In this document: positions 39,239 through 52,289 of the stretch, in pieces
Position numbering within the stretch: position 1 is the stretch's first letter
Layout: each line of letters begins with the position of its first letter
Assembly (NCBI RefSeq): GCF_932526225.1
Contig: NC_064045.1
Span: 372,001 to 436,000, forward strand
Length of the DNA: 64,000 nucleotides
From: Nematostella vectensis
Taxonomy: Eukaryota; Cnidaria; Anthozoa; Actiniaria; Edwardsiidae
Reading direction: 5' to 3'
Position numbers and translations under genes: made by a program
Notes under the pieces: model-generated
The model's input: only the letters and a program-made list of their open reading frames with translations
What the model was told of the DNA's origin: nothing
Database searches by the model: none

Positions 39239-40002
39239 TACCCTTTATCCCTGAGTATCCACCCCTAATTGAGCTACGCCCCTACGACCTAGCAATAACT
39301 ACACTTTACCCCTGTGTACCCAACCCTTGCTAAGCTACACCCCTGTGACGTAGCACTAACTACCCTATACCCCTAAATACCCAACCCTAACTAAATTACA
39401 CTCCTATAACCGAGCAATTACCTACCTTATAACCCTGAGTACCCACCCCCAACTAAACTACACCCCTGTCCTAGAACTAACTAGCCTATACCCCTGAGTA
39501 CCCACAACTAGCTAAGCTACACCCCTACGACCTAGCACTAACTAGCCTATACCCCTGAATACCCAACCCTATTAAACTACACCTCTACTACCTAGCACTA
39601 ACTACCCTATACCCCTGAATACCCACCCATAACTAAGCTACACCCTTATGACTTGGCTGTAACTACCCTATACCCCTGAGTACCCGTCCCAAACTAAGCT
39701 AAACCCCTATGACCTAGAACTAACTTCCCTATACCCATGAGTACCCACCGCTAACTAAGCTACACCCCTATGACTTAGCACTTACTACCCTATACCCCTG
39801 AGTACAAACCCCTAACTAAGGCACACCACTATGACCTAGCACTTACTACCCTATACCCCTGCCTACCCATCCCTAACTGACCTACACCCCTATGACACCT
39901 AATCACATAACTACCCTTCACCCATGTATGACCAAGCGCTTACCAACTTGCACTCCTTTGACCCTGCCGTTTATATCCTGTACCCCTGTGCACCCACCCC
40001 CT
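39239..40002 (+). repeat. C-rich satellite array, headless end
   Basis: About 12 units equivalent to 26225-26988. Confidence 0.83.
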
Positions 40003-40202
40003 TAATAATAAATAATTAATAATTAATAAAAAATAATTAATAAATGATAATTAATAATTAATAATAATAACTAATAATAATAATTAATAATGATAATAAT
40101 AATTAATAATAATAATTAATAATAATGATTAATAGTAATTAATAATAATAACTAATAATAATAACTAATAATAATTAATAATAAATAATTAATAATACTA
40201 AA

Positions 40203-40239
<37 letters not shown>
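40003..40239. repeat. AT-rich linker
   Basis: About 235 bp of TAATAA-type repeats. Confidence 0.84.
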
Positions 40240-41049
40240 GCTACCCTATATCCCTGAGTATTAACCCCTAACTAAGCTACACCCCTAAGACCTAGCACTA
40301 ACTACGCTATACTCCTGAATAGCTACCCCTAACTAAGCCTCACCCCTACGACCTAGCAATAACTACACTTTACCCCTGAGTACCCAACCCTTGCTAAGCT
40401 ACACCCCTGTGACGTAGCACTAACTACACTATACGCCTGAATACCCAACCCTAACTAAACTACACCCCTATACCCGGGCACTTACCTACCCTATAACCCT
40501 GAGTACCCACCCGTAACTAAACTACACCCCTATGTCCTTGCACTAACTAACCTATACCCCTGGGTACCCACACCTAGCTTAGCTACACCCCTACGACCTA
40601 GCACTAACTAGCCTATACCCTGAATACCCAACCCTAACTAAACTACACCTCTACTATCTAGCACTAACTACCCTATACCCCTGAATACCCACCCCTAACT
40701 AAGCTACACCCTTATGACTTGGCTGTAACTACAATATACCCCTGAGTACCCACCCCTAACTAAGCTAAACCCCTACGACCTAGCACTAACTACACTATAC
40801 CCATGAGTACCCACCGCTAATTAAGCTACACCTGTATGACTTAGCTCTTACTACCCTATACCCATGAGTACCAACCCCTAACTGACCTACACCCCTATGA
40901 TACCTAATCACATAACTACCCTTTACCCATGTATAACCAAGAGCTTACCAACTTGCACCCCTGTGACCCTGAGGTTCATATCCTCTACCCCTATGCACCA
41001 TCCCCCTAATGACACCGTTCTTACCTTAACACCCCTGAAAAAGTCCCTA
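40240..41049 (+). repeat. C-rich satellite array
   Basis: About 13 units matching 27226-28035. Confidence 0.83.
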
Positions 41050-41606
41050 GTTGATCTTACCTGGATTCGAACCCTGGACCGTTTGCTTCAGAAGCGAAGC
41101 CCGTAGCTTTGAGCCATAGCGCAACCCTTGAGATATCAAGGAAAAACTACTATATACCTTATAAGGCTGGGTAAACAAGGCTATACGGTAGTTACTTCTA
41201 ATTTTCAAGAGAGTGGCTAGATAGCTCAGTGGTACGGGCTTCGCTTCTCAAACAAGAGGGCCGGGTTTCGAATCCAGGTCAGATCAACTTGGGATTTTTT
41301 CAGGGGTGTAAAGATAAGGACGTTAAGTTGACGTTTAGATAAGTGATTTTGTGGGTGAGTTGACAGGTGTATAGGGTAACAAGGGTTGGTCAAAGGGGTC
41401 CAGGGTTTCAAGGGTTGGTAATAAGGGTCAATGATATCAAGAACTAGGTCATAGGGGTGCAAGTTATGAATGCGTGAGTACACAGGGGTACAGGGTATCT
41501 ATGGCTTGGTATTGGAGGTGCCGGGTTTTAAGGTATGGTTCAAACAGGTACAGGGATCCAAGAGCTAGGTAATATGGGTACATTATAATAATTAATAATA
41601 ATAATT
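41050..41606. repeat. Head-to-head tRNA-like module 20 (beta type)
   Basis: Minus head 41050-41126 (box B intact, beta box A); plus head 41214-41288 (GTTTCGAATCC, T6). From the plus head onward the sequence is repeated 740 bp downstream. Confidence 0.78.
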
Positions 41607-41812
41607 ACCCTATATCCCTGAGTATTCACCCCCAATTAAGCTACACCCCTACGACCTAGCACCAACTACGCTAAACTCCTGAATACCTACCCCTAACTAA
41701 GCCTCACCCCTACTACCTAGCAATAACTACACTTTACCCCTGAGTACCCAACCCTTGCAAAGCTACACCCCTGTGAGCTACACCCTTGGACGTAGCACTA
41801 ACTTACCCTATA
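41607..41812 (+). repeat. Short C-rich array (duplicated)
   Basis: About three units, repeated as 42347-42552. Confidence 0.8.
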
Positions 41813-42346
41813 CCACGCCCGTTTGATTGAGAAGCGAAGCCCGTACCACTGAGCCATAGCGCCACTCTCGAGATATCAAGGAAAAACTACTCTATACCTT
41901 ATAAGGCTGGGTAAACAAGGCTATACGGAAGTTACTTCTAGTTTTCAGGAGAGTGGCGCGATAGCTCAGTGGTACGGGCTTCGCTTCTCAAACAAGAGGG
42001 CCGGGTTTCGAATCCAGGTCAGATCAACTTGGGATTTTTTCAGGGGTGTAAAGATAAGGACGTTAAGTTGACGTTTAGATAAGTGATTTTGTGGGTGAGT
42101 TGACAGGTGTATAGGGTAACAAGGGTTGGTCAAAGGGGTCCAGGGTTTCAAGGGTTGGTAATAAGGGTCAATGATATCAAGAACTAGGTCATAGGGGTGC
42201 AAGTTATGAATGCGTGAGTACACAGGGGTACAGGGTATCTATGGCTTGGTATTGGAGGTGCCGGGTTTTAAGGTATGGTTCAAACAGGTACAGGGATCCA
42301 AGAGCTAGGTAATATGGGTACATTATAATAATTAATAATAATAATT
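41813..42346. repeat. Head-to-head tRNA-like module 21 (gamma minus remnant, beta plus head)
   Basis: Truncated minus head about 41813-41866. The plus head 41954-42028 and its body copy those of module 20 at an offset of exactly 740. The start is TGGCGCGA instead of TGGCTAGA, so the recombination point lies just upstream of or within the plus head. Confidence 0.78.
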
Positions 42347-42552
42347 ACCCTATATCCCTGAGTATTCACCCCCAATTAAGCTACACCCCTACGACCTAGC
42401 ACCAACTACGCTAAACTCCTGAATACCTACCCCTAACTAAGCCTCACCCCTACTACCTAGCAATAACTACACTTTACCCCTGAGTACCCAACCCTTGCAA
42501 AGCTACACCCCTGTGAGCTACACCCTTGGACGTAGCACTAACTTACCCTATA
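42347..42552 (+). repeat. Short C-rich array (second copy)
   Basis: Duplicate of 41607-41812 at offset 740. Confidence 0.8.
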
Positions 42553-43109
42553 CCACGCCCGTTTGATTGAGAAGCGAAGCCCGTACCACTGAGCCATAGC
42601 GCCACTCTCGAGATATCAAGGAAAAACTACTCTATACCTTATAAGGCTGGGTAAACAAGGCTATACGGAAGTTACTTCTAGTTTTCAAGAGAGTGGCGCG
42701 ATAGCTCAGTGGTACGGGCTTCGCTACTCAAACAACAGGCCCGGGGTTCGAATCCAGGTCAGATGAACTTTGGATTTTTTCAGGGGTGTAAAGATAAGGA
42801 CGTTAAGGGGACGTTAAGATAAGTAAGTTTGTGGGTGAGTTGACAGGTGTATAGGGTAACAAGAGTTGTTCAAAGGGGTACAGGGTTTCAAGGGTTGGTA
42901 ATAAGGGTCAATGATATCAAGAACTAGGTCATAGGGGTGCAAGTTATGAATGAGTGTGTACACAGGGGTACAGGGTATCAATGGCTTGGTCTTGCCGGTG
43001 CAGGGTTCTAGGGGATGGCTCAAACAGGTACAGTGATTCAAGGGCTAGGCAATATGGGTACATTATAATAATTAAAAATAATAATTAAGGATAATAATTA
43101 AGGATAATA
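42553..43109. repeat. Head-to-head tRNA-like module 22 (gamma type, truncated minus head)
   Basis: Minus remnant about 42553-42606; plus head 42694-42768, with intact box B, T6 and a private change AGGCCCGGGG. Confidence 0.78.
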
Positions 43110-43921
43110 GCTACCCTATATCCCTGAGTAACCACCCATAATTAAGCTACACCTCTACGACCTAGCACTAACTACGCTATACTCCTGAATACCTACCCCT
43201 AACTAAGCTTTACCCCTACGACCTAGCAATAACTACACTTTACCCCTGAGTACCCAACCCTTGCTAAGCTACACCCATGTGACGTAGCACTAACTACCCT
43301 ATACCCCTGAATACCCAACCCTAACTAAACTACACCCCTATAACCGAGCACTTACCTACCCTATAACCCTGAGTACCCACCCCTAACTAAACAACACCCC
43401 TATGTCCTAGCACTAACTGGCCTATACCCCTGAGTACCCGCACCTAGCTGAGCTACACCCCTAGGACCTAGCACTAACTAGCCAATACCCCTCAATACCC
43501 AACCCTAACTAAACTACACCTCTACTACCTAGCACTAACTACCCTATACCCCTGAATACCCACCCCTAACTAAGATAATCCCGTACGACTCAGCACTAAC
43601 TACCCGATACCCCTGCCTAGCCATCCCTAACTGACCTACACCCCTATGACTTAGCACTTACTACCATATACCCCTGAGTACCAACCCCTAACTATGCTAC
43701 ACCCCTATGACCTAACACTTACTACCCTATACCCCTGCCTACCCATCCTTAACTGACCTACACCCCTTTTGACACCCAATCACATAAATACCGTTTACCC
43801 ATGTATAACCAAGCGCTTACCAACTTGCTCCCCTGTGACTCTGCCGTTTATATCCTGTACCCCTGTGCACGCACCCCCTAATGACACCGGCCTTACCTTA
43901 ACACCCCTGAAAAAGTCCCTA
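43110..43921 (+). repeat. C-rich satellite array
   Basis: About 13 units aligned with 13181-13991. Confidence 0.83.
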
Positions 43922-44501
43922 GTTGATCTTACCTGGATTCGAACCCTGGCACGTTTGATTGAGAAGCGAAGCCCGTACCACTGAGCCATAGCGCCACTCT
44001 CGAGATATCAAGGAAAAACTACTCTATACCTTATAAGGCTGGGTAAACAAGGCTATACGGTATTTACTTCTAGTTTTCAAGAGAGTGGCGCGATAGCTCA
44101 GTGATACGGGCTTCGCTTCTCAAACAAGAGGGCCGGGGTTTGAATCCAGGTCAGATCAACTTGGGATTTTTTCAGGGGTGTAAAGATAAGGACGTTAAGG
44201 GGACGTTAAGATAAGTAAGTTTGTGGGTGAGTTGACAGGTGTATAGGGTAACAAGAGTTGTTCAAAGGGGTACAGGGTTTCAAGGGTTGGTAATAAGGGT
44301 CAATGATATCAAGAACTAGGTCATAGGGGTGCAAGTTATGAATGAGTGTGTACACAGGGGTACAGGGTATCAATGGCTTGGTCTTGCCGGTGCAGGGTTC
44401 TAGGGGATGGCTCAAACAGGTACAGTGATTCAAGGGCTAGGCAATATGGGTACATTATAATAATTAAAAATAATAATTAAGGATAATAATTAAGGATAAT
44501 A
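43922..44501. repeat. Head-to-head tRNA-like module 23 (epsilon heads, gamma body)
   Basis: Minus head 43922-43998 intact. Plus head 44086-44160 with box B GGTTTGAATCC and T6. The body downstream of about 44200 is of gamma type (GTTAAGGGGACGTTAAG), so this copy is a recombinant. Confidence 0.78.
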
Positions 44502-45068
44502 GCTACCCTATATCCCTGAGTAACCACCCATAATTAAGCTACACCTCTACGACCTAGCACTAACTACGCTATACTCCTGAATACCTACCCCTAACTAAGC
44601 TTTACCCCTACGACCTAGCAATAACTACACTTTACCCCTGAGTACCCAACCCTAACTAAACTACACCTCTACTACCTAGCACTAACTACCCTATACTTTT
44701 GAATACCCACCCCTAACTAAGATAATCCCGTACGACGCAGCACTAACTACCCGATACCCCTGCCTAGCCATCCCTAACTGACCTACACCCCTATGACTTA
44801 GCACTTACTACCATATACCCCTGAGTACCAACCCCTAACTATGCTACACCCGCTATGACCTAGCACTTACTACCCTATACCCCTGCCTACCCATCCTTAA
44901 CTGACCTACACCCCTATGACACCCAATCACATAACTACCATTTACCCATGTATAACCAAGCGCTTACCAACTTGCTCCCCTGTGACTCTGCCGTTTATAT
45001 CCTGTACCCCTGTGCACGCACCCCCTAATAACACCGGCCTTACCTTAACACCTCTGAAAAAGTCCCTA
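44502..45068 (+). repeat. C-rich satellite array (shortened)
   Basis: About nine units: a version of 43110-43921 with several internal units missing, the join lying near 44640-44660. Confidence 0.82.
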
Positions 45069-45648
45069 GTTGATCTTACCTGGATTCGAACCCTGGCCAG
45101 TTTGATTGAGAAGCGAAGCCCGTACCACTGAGCCATAGCGCCACTCTCGAGATATCAAGGAAAAACTACTCTATACCTTATAAGGCTGGGTAAACAAGGC
45201 TATACGGTAGTTACTTCTAGTTTTCAAGAGAGTGGCGCGATAGCTCAGTGATACGGGCTTCGCTTCTCAAACAAGAGGGTCGGGGTTCGAATCCAGGTCA
45301 GATCAACTTGGGATTTTTTCAGGGGTGTAAAGATAAGGACGTTAAGTTGACGTTTAGATAAGTGATTTTGTTGGTGAGTTGATAGGTGTATAGGGTAACA
45401 AGAGTTGGTCAAAGGGGTACAGGGTTTCAAGGGTTGGTAATAAGGGTCAATGATATCAAGAACTAGGTAATAGGGGTGCAAGTTATGAATGAGTGAGTAC
45501 ACAGGGGTACAGGGTATCAATGGCTTGGTATTGGAGGTGCCGGGTTTTAGGGGATGCTCCAAACAGGTACAGTGATTCAAGGGCTAGGTAATATGAGTAC
45601 ATTATAATACTTAAAATTATAATTAAAAATAGTAATTAACAATAATAG
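45069..45648. repeat. Head-to-head tRNA-like module 24 (epsilon type)
   Basis: Minus head 45069-45145 and plus head 45233-45307, both with intact box B; T5 and T6 present. Confidence 0.8.
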
Positions 45649-46170
45649 CTACCCTATATCCCTGAGTATCCACCCATAATTAAGCTACACCCCTACGACC
45701 TAGCACTAACTACGCTATACTCCTGAATACATACCCCTAACTAAGCTTTACCCGTACGACCTAGCAATAACTATACTTTACCCCTGAGTACACAACCCTT
45801 GCTAAGCTACTCCCCTGTGACGTAGCACTAACTACCCTATACCCCTGAATACCCAACCCTAACTAAACTACACCCCTATAACCGTGCACTTACCTACCCT
45901 ATAACCCTGAGTACCCACCCGTAACTAAACTACACCCCTATGTCCTAGCACTAACTAGCCTATACCCCTGAGTACCCACACCTAGCTTAGCTACACCCCT
46001 ACGACCTAGCACTAACTACCCTATACCCCTGCCTACCCATCCCTAACTGACCTAAATCCCTATGACACCTAATCACATAACCACCCTTTACCCATGTATG
46101 ACCAAGCGTTTACCAACTTGCACCCCTTTGACCCTGCCGTTTATATAATGTACCCCTGTGCACTCGACCC
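45649..46170 (+). repeat. C-rich satellite array, headless end
   Basis: About eight units matching 14571-15095 and 35619-36140. Confidence 0.82.
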
Positions 46171-46401
46171 CTTAATAATAATAAATAATTAATAATAAAT
46201 AAAACATAATTAATAAATAATAATTAATAATAATTAATAATAATAATTAATAATAAAAATTAATAATAATAATTAATAATAATGATTAATAGTAATTAAT
46301 AATAATAACTAATTATAATAATTTATAATAATAATTAATAATAAATAAATAATTAAAATAATAATGATAATTATAATTAATAATAATAATTAATAATAAT
46401 A
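46171..46401. repeat. AT-rich linker
   Basis: About 230 bp of TAATAA-type repeats. Confidence 0.84.
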
Positions 46402-47028
46402 GCTACCCTATATCCCTGAGTATCCACCCCTAATTAAGCTACACCCCTACGACCTAGCACTAGCTACGCTATACTCCTGAATACCTACCCCTAACTCAGC
46501 TTTACCCCTACGACCTAGCAGTAACTACACTTTACACCTGAGTACCCAACCCTTGCTAAGCTACACCCCTGTGACGTAGCACTAACTACCCTATACCCTT
46601 GAATACCCAACCCTAACTAAACTACACCCTTATAACCGAACACTTACCTATCCTTTAACTCTGAGAACCCACCCCTAACTAAACTACACCCCTATGTCCT
46701 AGCACTAACTAGCCTATACCCCTGAGTACGCACACCTAGCTGAGCTATACCCCTACGACTTAGCACTAACTACCCTATACCCCTGAGTACCCACCCCAAA
46801 CTAAGCTAAACCAGTACGACCTAGCACTAACTACCCTATACCCCTGCATACCCATCCCTAACTGACCTACACCCTATGACACCTAATCACATAACTACCC
46901 TTTTCCCATGTATGACCAAGCGCTTACAAACTTGCACCCCAGTGACCATGCCATTTATATCCTGTACCCCTCTGCACCCACCCCCTAATGCCACCGTCCT
47001 TACCTTAACACCCCTGAAAAAGTCCCTA
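46402..47028 (+). repeat. C-rich satellite array (shortened)
   Basis: About ten units. Relative to 36361-37110, about two units before the delta module are deleted. Confidence 0.82.
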
Positions 47029-47562
47029 GTTGATCTTACCTGGATTCAAACCCTGGCCCGTTTGCTTAAGAAGCGAAGCCCGTACCACTGAGCCATAGCG
47101 CCACTCTCGAGATATCAAGGAAAAACTACTCTATACCTTATATGGCTGGGTAAACAAGGCTATACGGTAGTTACTTCTAGTTTTCAAGAGAGTGGCGCGA
47201 TAGCTCAGTGGTACGGGCTTTGCTTCTCAAACAAGAGGGCCGGGGTTCGAATCCAGGTCAGATCAACTTGGGATTTTTTCAGTGGTGTAAAGATAAAGAC
47301 CTTAAGGGGACATTAAGATAAGTGAGTTTGTGGGTGAGTTGACAGGTGTATGGGGCAACAAGAGATGGTCAAAGGGGTACAGGGTTTCAAGGGTTGGTAA
47401 TAAGGGTCAATGATATCAAGAACTAGGTCATAGGGGTGCAAGTTATGAATGAGTGAGTACACAGGGGTACATGAAGTCAATGGCTTGGTCTTGGAGGTGC
47501 AGGGTTTTAGGGGATGGTTCAAACAGTTACAGGGATTCAAGAGCTAGGTCATATGGGTACAT
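47029..47562. repeat. Head-to-head tRNA-like module 25 (delta type)
   Basis: Minus head 47029-47105 (box B GGTTTGAATCC); plus head 47193-47267 intact with T6. A long AT block follows. Confidence 0.8.
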
Positions 47563-49228
47563 TATAATAATTAATAATAATAATTAATAGTAATTAATAA
47601 TAATTATTATTAATAATAATTATTAATAATATTTATTTATTATTATTAATTATTATTTATTCATAATTATTATTAATATATATTATTATTATTAATGTAA
47701 AATATAATTATATATAATATATATAATATAATATATATAATTATTATTCATATATATTAATTTTTTTAATTATTATTAATTACTATTAATTATTATTAAT
47801 TACTTTTATGAATTACTTTCATTAATTATAATTAATTACAATTATTCATTATTATTAATAATTATTATTAATAATTAATAATAGTAATTATTAATAATAA
47901 TTAATAATAATAATTTATAATAATAGTTAATAATAATAATTTATAATAATAATTAATAATAGTAATTAATAATAATTAATAATAGTAATTGATAATAATT
48001 ACAAAAAGTAATTCATAATACTAATTAATAATAATAAATAATAATTAATAGTAATTAATAATAGTAATTTATAATAATTAATAATAATTAATAATATTTA
48101 ATATTAATTAAAAGTAATAAATAATATTTAATATTAATTAATAGTAATTAATAATATTTAAAATAAATAATAATAATTAATAAAAATTAATAATAATCAA
48201 TAATATTCATTAGAAATTAATAATAATAATTGATAATAATTATTAATAATAATAACTAATAATAATAATTAATAATAATCAATAATAATAATCAAAAAAA
48301 ATAATAATTAATATTAATCAATAACAATAATAATAATTAATAATAATCAATAATATTAATCAATAATATTAATCAATAATTGAAATTAATAATAATAATT
48401 ATTTATAATTAATAATAATCTTTAATAATAATTAATAATTAATAATTAATAATAATTAATAACAATTAATAATAAATAATAAAAAATAATTAATAATTAA
48501 TAATAATAAATAATTAACAATTTATAATTAATGACATTTAATATTAATAATAACAATTAATAATAATAATTAATAATAATTAATAATTAATAATAAATAA
48601 GAGTAATAATAATTATTAATAATAAATAAATTATATTAATTAATATTAATTAATAGTAGTTATTAATAATAATTAATAAAAATAAATAATTAATAATAAT
48701 AAATATTAAGAATTAATTAATAAAAATTAATAATAATTAATAAATAATAATAATTAATAATAATTATAATTAATAATAATCAATAATAGGTAATAATTTA
48801 TAATTAAAAATAAATAATAAATAAAAATAAATAATAATTACTAATAATAAATAATAATTAATAATAAATAAAAAAAAATTAAATAATAAAAATTAATAAT
48901 TAATAATAATAATATTTAATAATAAATAATATTTAATAAACAATTGATAAAAGTAATAAATAATTGTAATTAATAATTAATAATAAATAATAATTAATAA
49001 TATTTATTATTTATAATAAATAATAATTAATAATTAATAATAATAACTAATAATAATAATTAATAATAATAATTAATTAATAATAATAATAATAATTAAT
49101 AATAATGTTTAATATAATAATAATAATTAATGATAATGATTAATAGTAATTAATAATAATAACTAATAATATTAATTAATAATAATAATTAATAATAATA
49201 ATTATTAATAATAATTAATAACAATAAT
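47563..49228. repeat. Long AT-rich block 5
   Basis: About 1.65 kb of A/T simple sequence, the most diverged of the long blocks. The TATATA-rich core is kept at about 47692-47757. Confidence 0.87.
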
Positions 49229-49975
49229 TACCCTATATCCCTGAGTATCCACCCCTAATTGAGCTACGCCCCTACGACCTAGCAATAACTACACTTTACC
49301 CCTGTGTACCCAACCCTTGCTAAGCTACACCCCTGTGACGTAGCACTAACTACCCAACCCTAACTAAATTACACTCCTGTAACCGAGCAATTACCTACCT
49401 TATAACCCTGAGTACCCACCCCCAACTAAACTACACCCCTGTCCTAGAACTAACTAGGCTATACCCCTGAGTACCCACAACTAGCTAAGCTACACCCCTA
49501 CGACCTAGCACTAACTAGCCTATACCCCTGAATACCCAACCCTATTAAACTACACCTCTACTACCTAGCACTAACTACCCTATACCCCTGAATACCCATC
49601 CCTAACTAAGCTACACCCTTATGACTTGGCTGTAACTACCCTATACCCCTGAGTACCCGTCCCAAACTAAGCTAAACACCTATGACCTAGCACTAACTAC
49701 CCTATACCCATGAGTACCCACCGCTAACTTAGCTACACCCCTATGACTTAGCACTTACTACCCTATACCCCTGAGTACAAACCCCTAACTAAGGCACACC
49801 ACTATGACCTAGCACTTACTACCCTATACCCCTGCCTACCCATCCCTAATTGACCTACACCCCTATGACACCTAATCACATAACTACCCTTCACCCATGT
49901 ATGACCAAGCGCTTACCAACTTGCACTCCTTTGACCCTGCCGTTTATATCCTGTACCCCTGTGCACCCACCCCCT
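49229..49975 (+). repeat. C-rich satellite array, headless end
   Basis: About 12 units. There is a small deletion near 49355 relative to its sister arrays. Confidence 0.83.
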
Positions 49976-50149
49976 TAATAATAAATAATTAATAATTAAT
50001 AAAAAATAATTAATGAATGATAATTAATAATTAATAATAATAACTAATAATAATAATTAATAATGATAATAATAATTAATAATAATGATTAATAGTAATT
50101 AATAATAATAACTAATCATAATTAATAATAAATAATTAATAATACTAAA

Positions 50150-50186
<37 letters not shown>
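49976..50186. repeat. AT-rich linker
   Basis: About 210 bp of TAATAA-type repeats. Confidence 0.84.
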
Positions 50187-50935
50187 GCTACCCTATATCC
50201 CTGAGTATTGACCCCTAACTAAGCTACACCCCTAAGACCTAGCACTAACTACGCTATACTCCTGAATAGCTACCCCTAACTAAGCCTCACCCCTACGACC
50301 TAGCAATAACTACACTTTATCCCCGAGTACCCAACCCTTGCTAAGCTACACCCCTGTGACGTAGCACTAACTACACTATACGCCTGAATACCCAACCCTA
50401 ACTAAACTACACCCCTATAACCGACTACTTACCTACCCTATAACCCTGAGTACCCACCCGTAACTAAACTACACCCCTATGTCCTTGCACTAACTAACCT
50501 ATACCCCTGGGTACCCACACCTAGCTTAGCTACACCCCTACGACCTAGCACTAACTAGCCTATACCCTGAATACCCACCCCTAACTAAGCTACACCCTTA
50601 TGACTTGGCTGTAACTACAATATACCCCTGAGTACCCACCCCTAACTAAGCTAAACCCCTACGACCTAGCACTAACTACCCTATACCCATGAGTACCCAC
50701 CGCTAATTAAGCTACACCTGTATGACATAGCACTTACTACCCTATACCCATGAGTACCAACCCCTAACTGACCTACACCCCTATGATACCTAATCACATA
50801 ACTACCCTTTACCCATGTATAACCAAGCGCTTACCAACTTGCACCCCTGTGACCATGCCGTTTATATCCTGTACCCCTGTGCATTCACCCCCTAATGCCA
50901 CCGTCCTTACCTTAACACCCCTGAAAAAGTCCCTA
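50187..50935 (+). repeat. C-rich satellite array
   Basis: About 12 units matching 19097-19907, with about one unit missing near 50570. Confidence 0.83.
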
Positions 50936-51478
50936 GTTGATCTTACCTGGATTCGAACCCTGGCCCGTTTGCTTGAGAAGCGAAGCCCGTACCACTGAGC
51001 CATAGCGCCACTCTCGAGATATCAAGGAAAAACTACTCTATACCTTATAAGGCCGGGTAAACAAGGCTATACGGTAGTTACTTCTAATTTTCAAGAGAGT
51101 GGCGCGATAGCTCAGTGGTACGGGCTTCGCTTCTCAAACAGGAGGGCCGGGGTTCGAATCCAGGTCAGATCAACTTGGGATTTATTCAGGGGTGTAAAGA
51201 TAAGGACGTTAAGTTGACGTTTAGATAAGTGAGTTTGTGGGTGAGTTGACAGGTGTATAGGGTAACAAGAGTTGGTCAAAGGGGTACAGGATTTCATGGG
51301 TTGATAATAAGGGTCGATGATATCAAGAACTAGGTCATAGGGGTGCAAGTTATGAATGAGTGAGTACACAGGCGTACAGGGTATCAATGGCTTGGTCTTG
51401 GAGGTGCAGGGTTTTAGGGTATGGTTCAAACAGGTACAGGGAGTCAAGAGCTAGGTAATATGGGTGCATTATAATAAT
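50936..51478. repeat. Head-to-head tRNA-like module 26 (alpha type)
   Basis: Minus head 50936-51012 and plus head 51100-51174, both with intact box B. The plus terminator is interrupted (TTTATT). Almost identical to module 16. Confidence 0.8.
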
Positions 51479-51796
51479 TACCCTATATCCATGAGTATCC
51501 ACCCCTACGACCTAGCACGTACTACGCTATACTCCTGAATACCTACCCCTAACTAAGCCTTGCCCCTACTTCCTAGCAATAACTACACTTTACCCCTGAG
51601 TACCCAACATTTGCAAAGCTACACCCCGTTGACGTAGCACTAACTATCCTATACCCCTGAATACCCAACCCTAACTAAACTACACCCCTATAACCGAGCA
51701 CTTACCTACCCTATAACCTGGAGTACCCACCCGTAACTAAACTACACCCCTATGTCCTAGCACTAACTAGCCTATACCCCTGGGTACCCACACCTA
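51479..51796 (+). repeat. C-rich array, left flank of the transposon
   Basis: About five units ending ...CCCACACCTA. The final CTA (51794-51796) is the left target-site duplication. Confidence 0.85.
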
Positions 51797-51836
51797 CACG
51801 CCGGGTCAGTTGTCACGGGATATCGGACTTCCGCTT
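51797..51836 (+). repeat. Left terminal inverted repeat
   Basis: Imperfect repeat of the right end. It is exact over CACGCCGGGTCAG, then matches interruptedly (TG, C, CGG, CGGAC) to about 40 bp. It is probably the transposase binding and cleavage site. Confidence 0.8.
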
Positions 51837-52289
51837 GAAGTCGAAAATGGCTTCCCGGACGATTGATATCCGCGTAGTACTGGGAACTACCTCCACCGTG
51901 TATATAAATGGCTTGCTGGGGCTTCTGGGTTTACGCGGGCAAATTAAAAACGCTCACAGTCAGAAAGCGGGAAAAATAAACTTTACAATGATACCAAACA
52001 TGACTATATACGCTTGATTAACACTTCTTGAATCAAAGGCGCTTTTAGTACACGATAGAGCTCGCAAATTTTGATGATAATTTCCCCATTTTGGGGTTCT
52101 AAAGGCTTTTTCGCTTAGCCTAAATTACAGTCGAGATGAGGAGTTCTAGATTGAAGATTTATCAGGTAAGAATCGGGTCGTTTTGGATTTTTGAGAATTG
52201 CGCTCCTTATTGAGAAATTTTCGAAAATCTGAATGCCCTTCATACATAATCAGCTGCTGTTCACTCTGTATCTTAGTGATCCCCGTACA
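51837..52289 (+). promoter_or_regulatory. Non-coding 5' region of the transposon
   Basis: About 450 bp between the left inverted repeat and the probable start codon at 52290. Short ORFs here look spurious. I see no confident TATA box; a promoter is expected here only from position. Confidence 0.35.
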
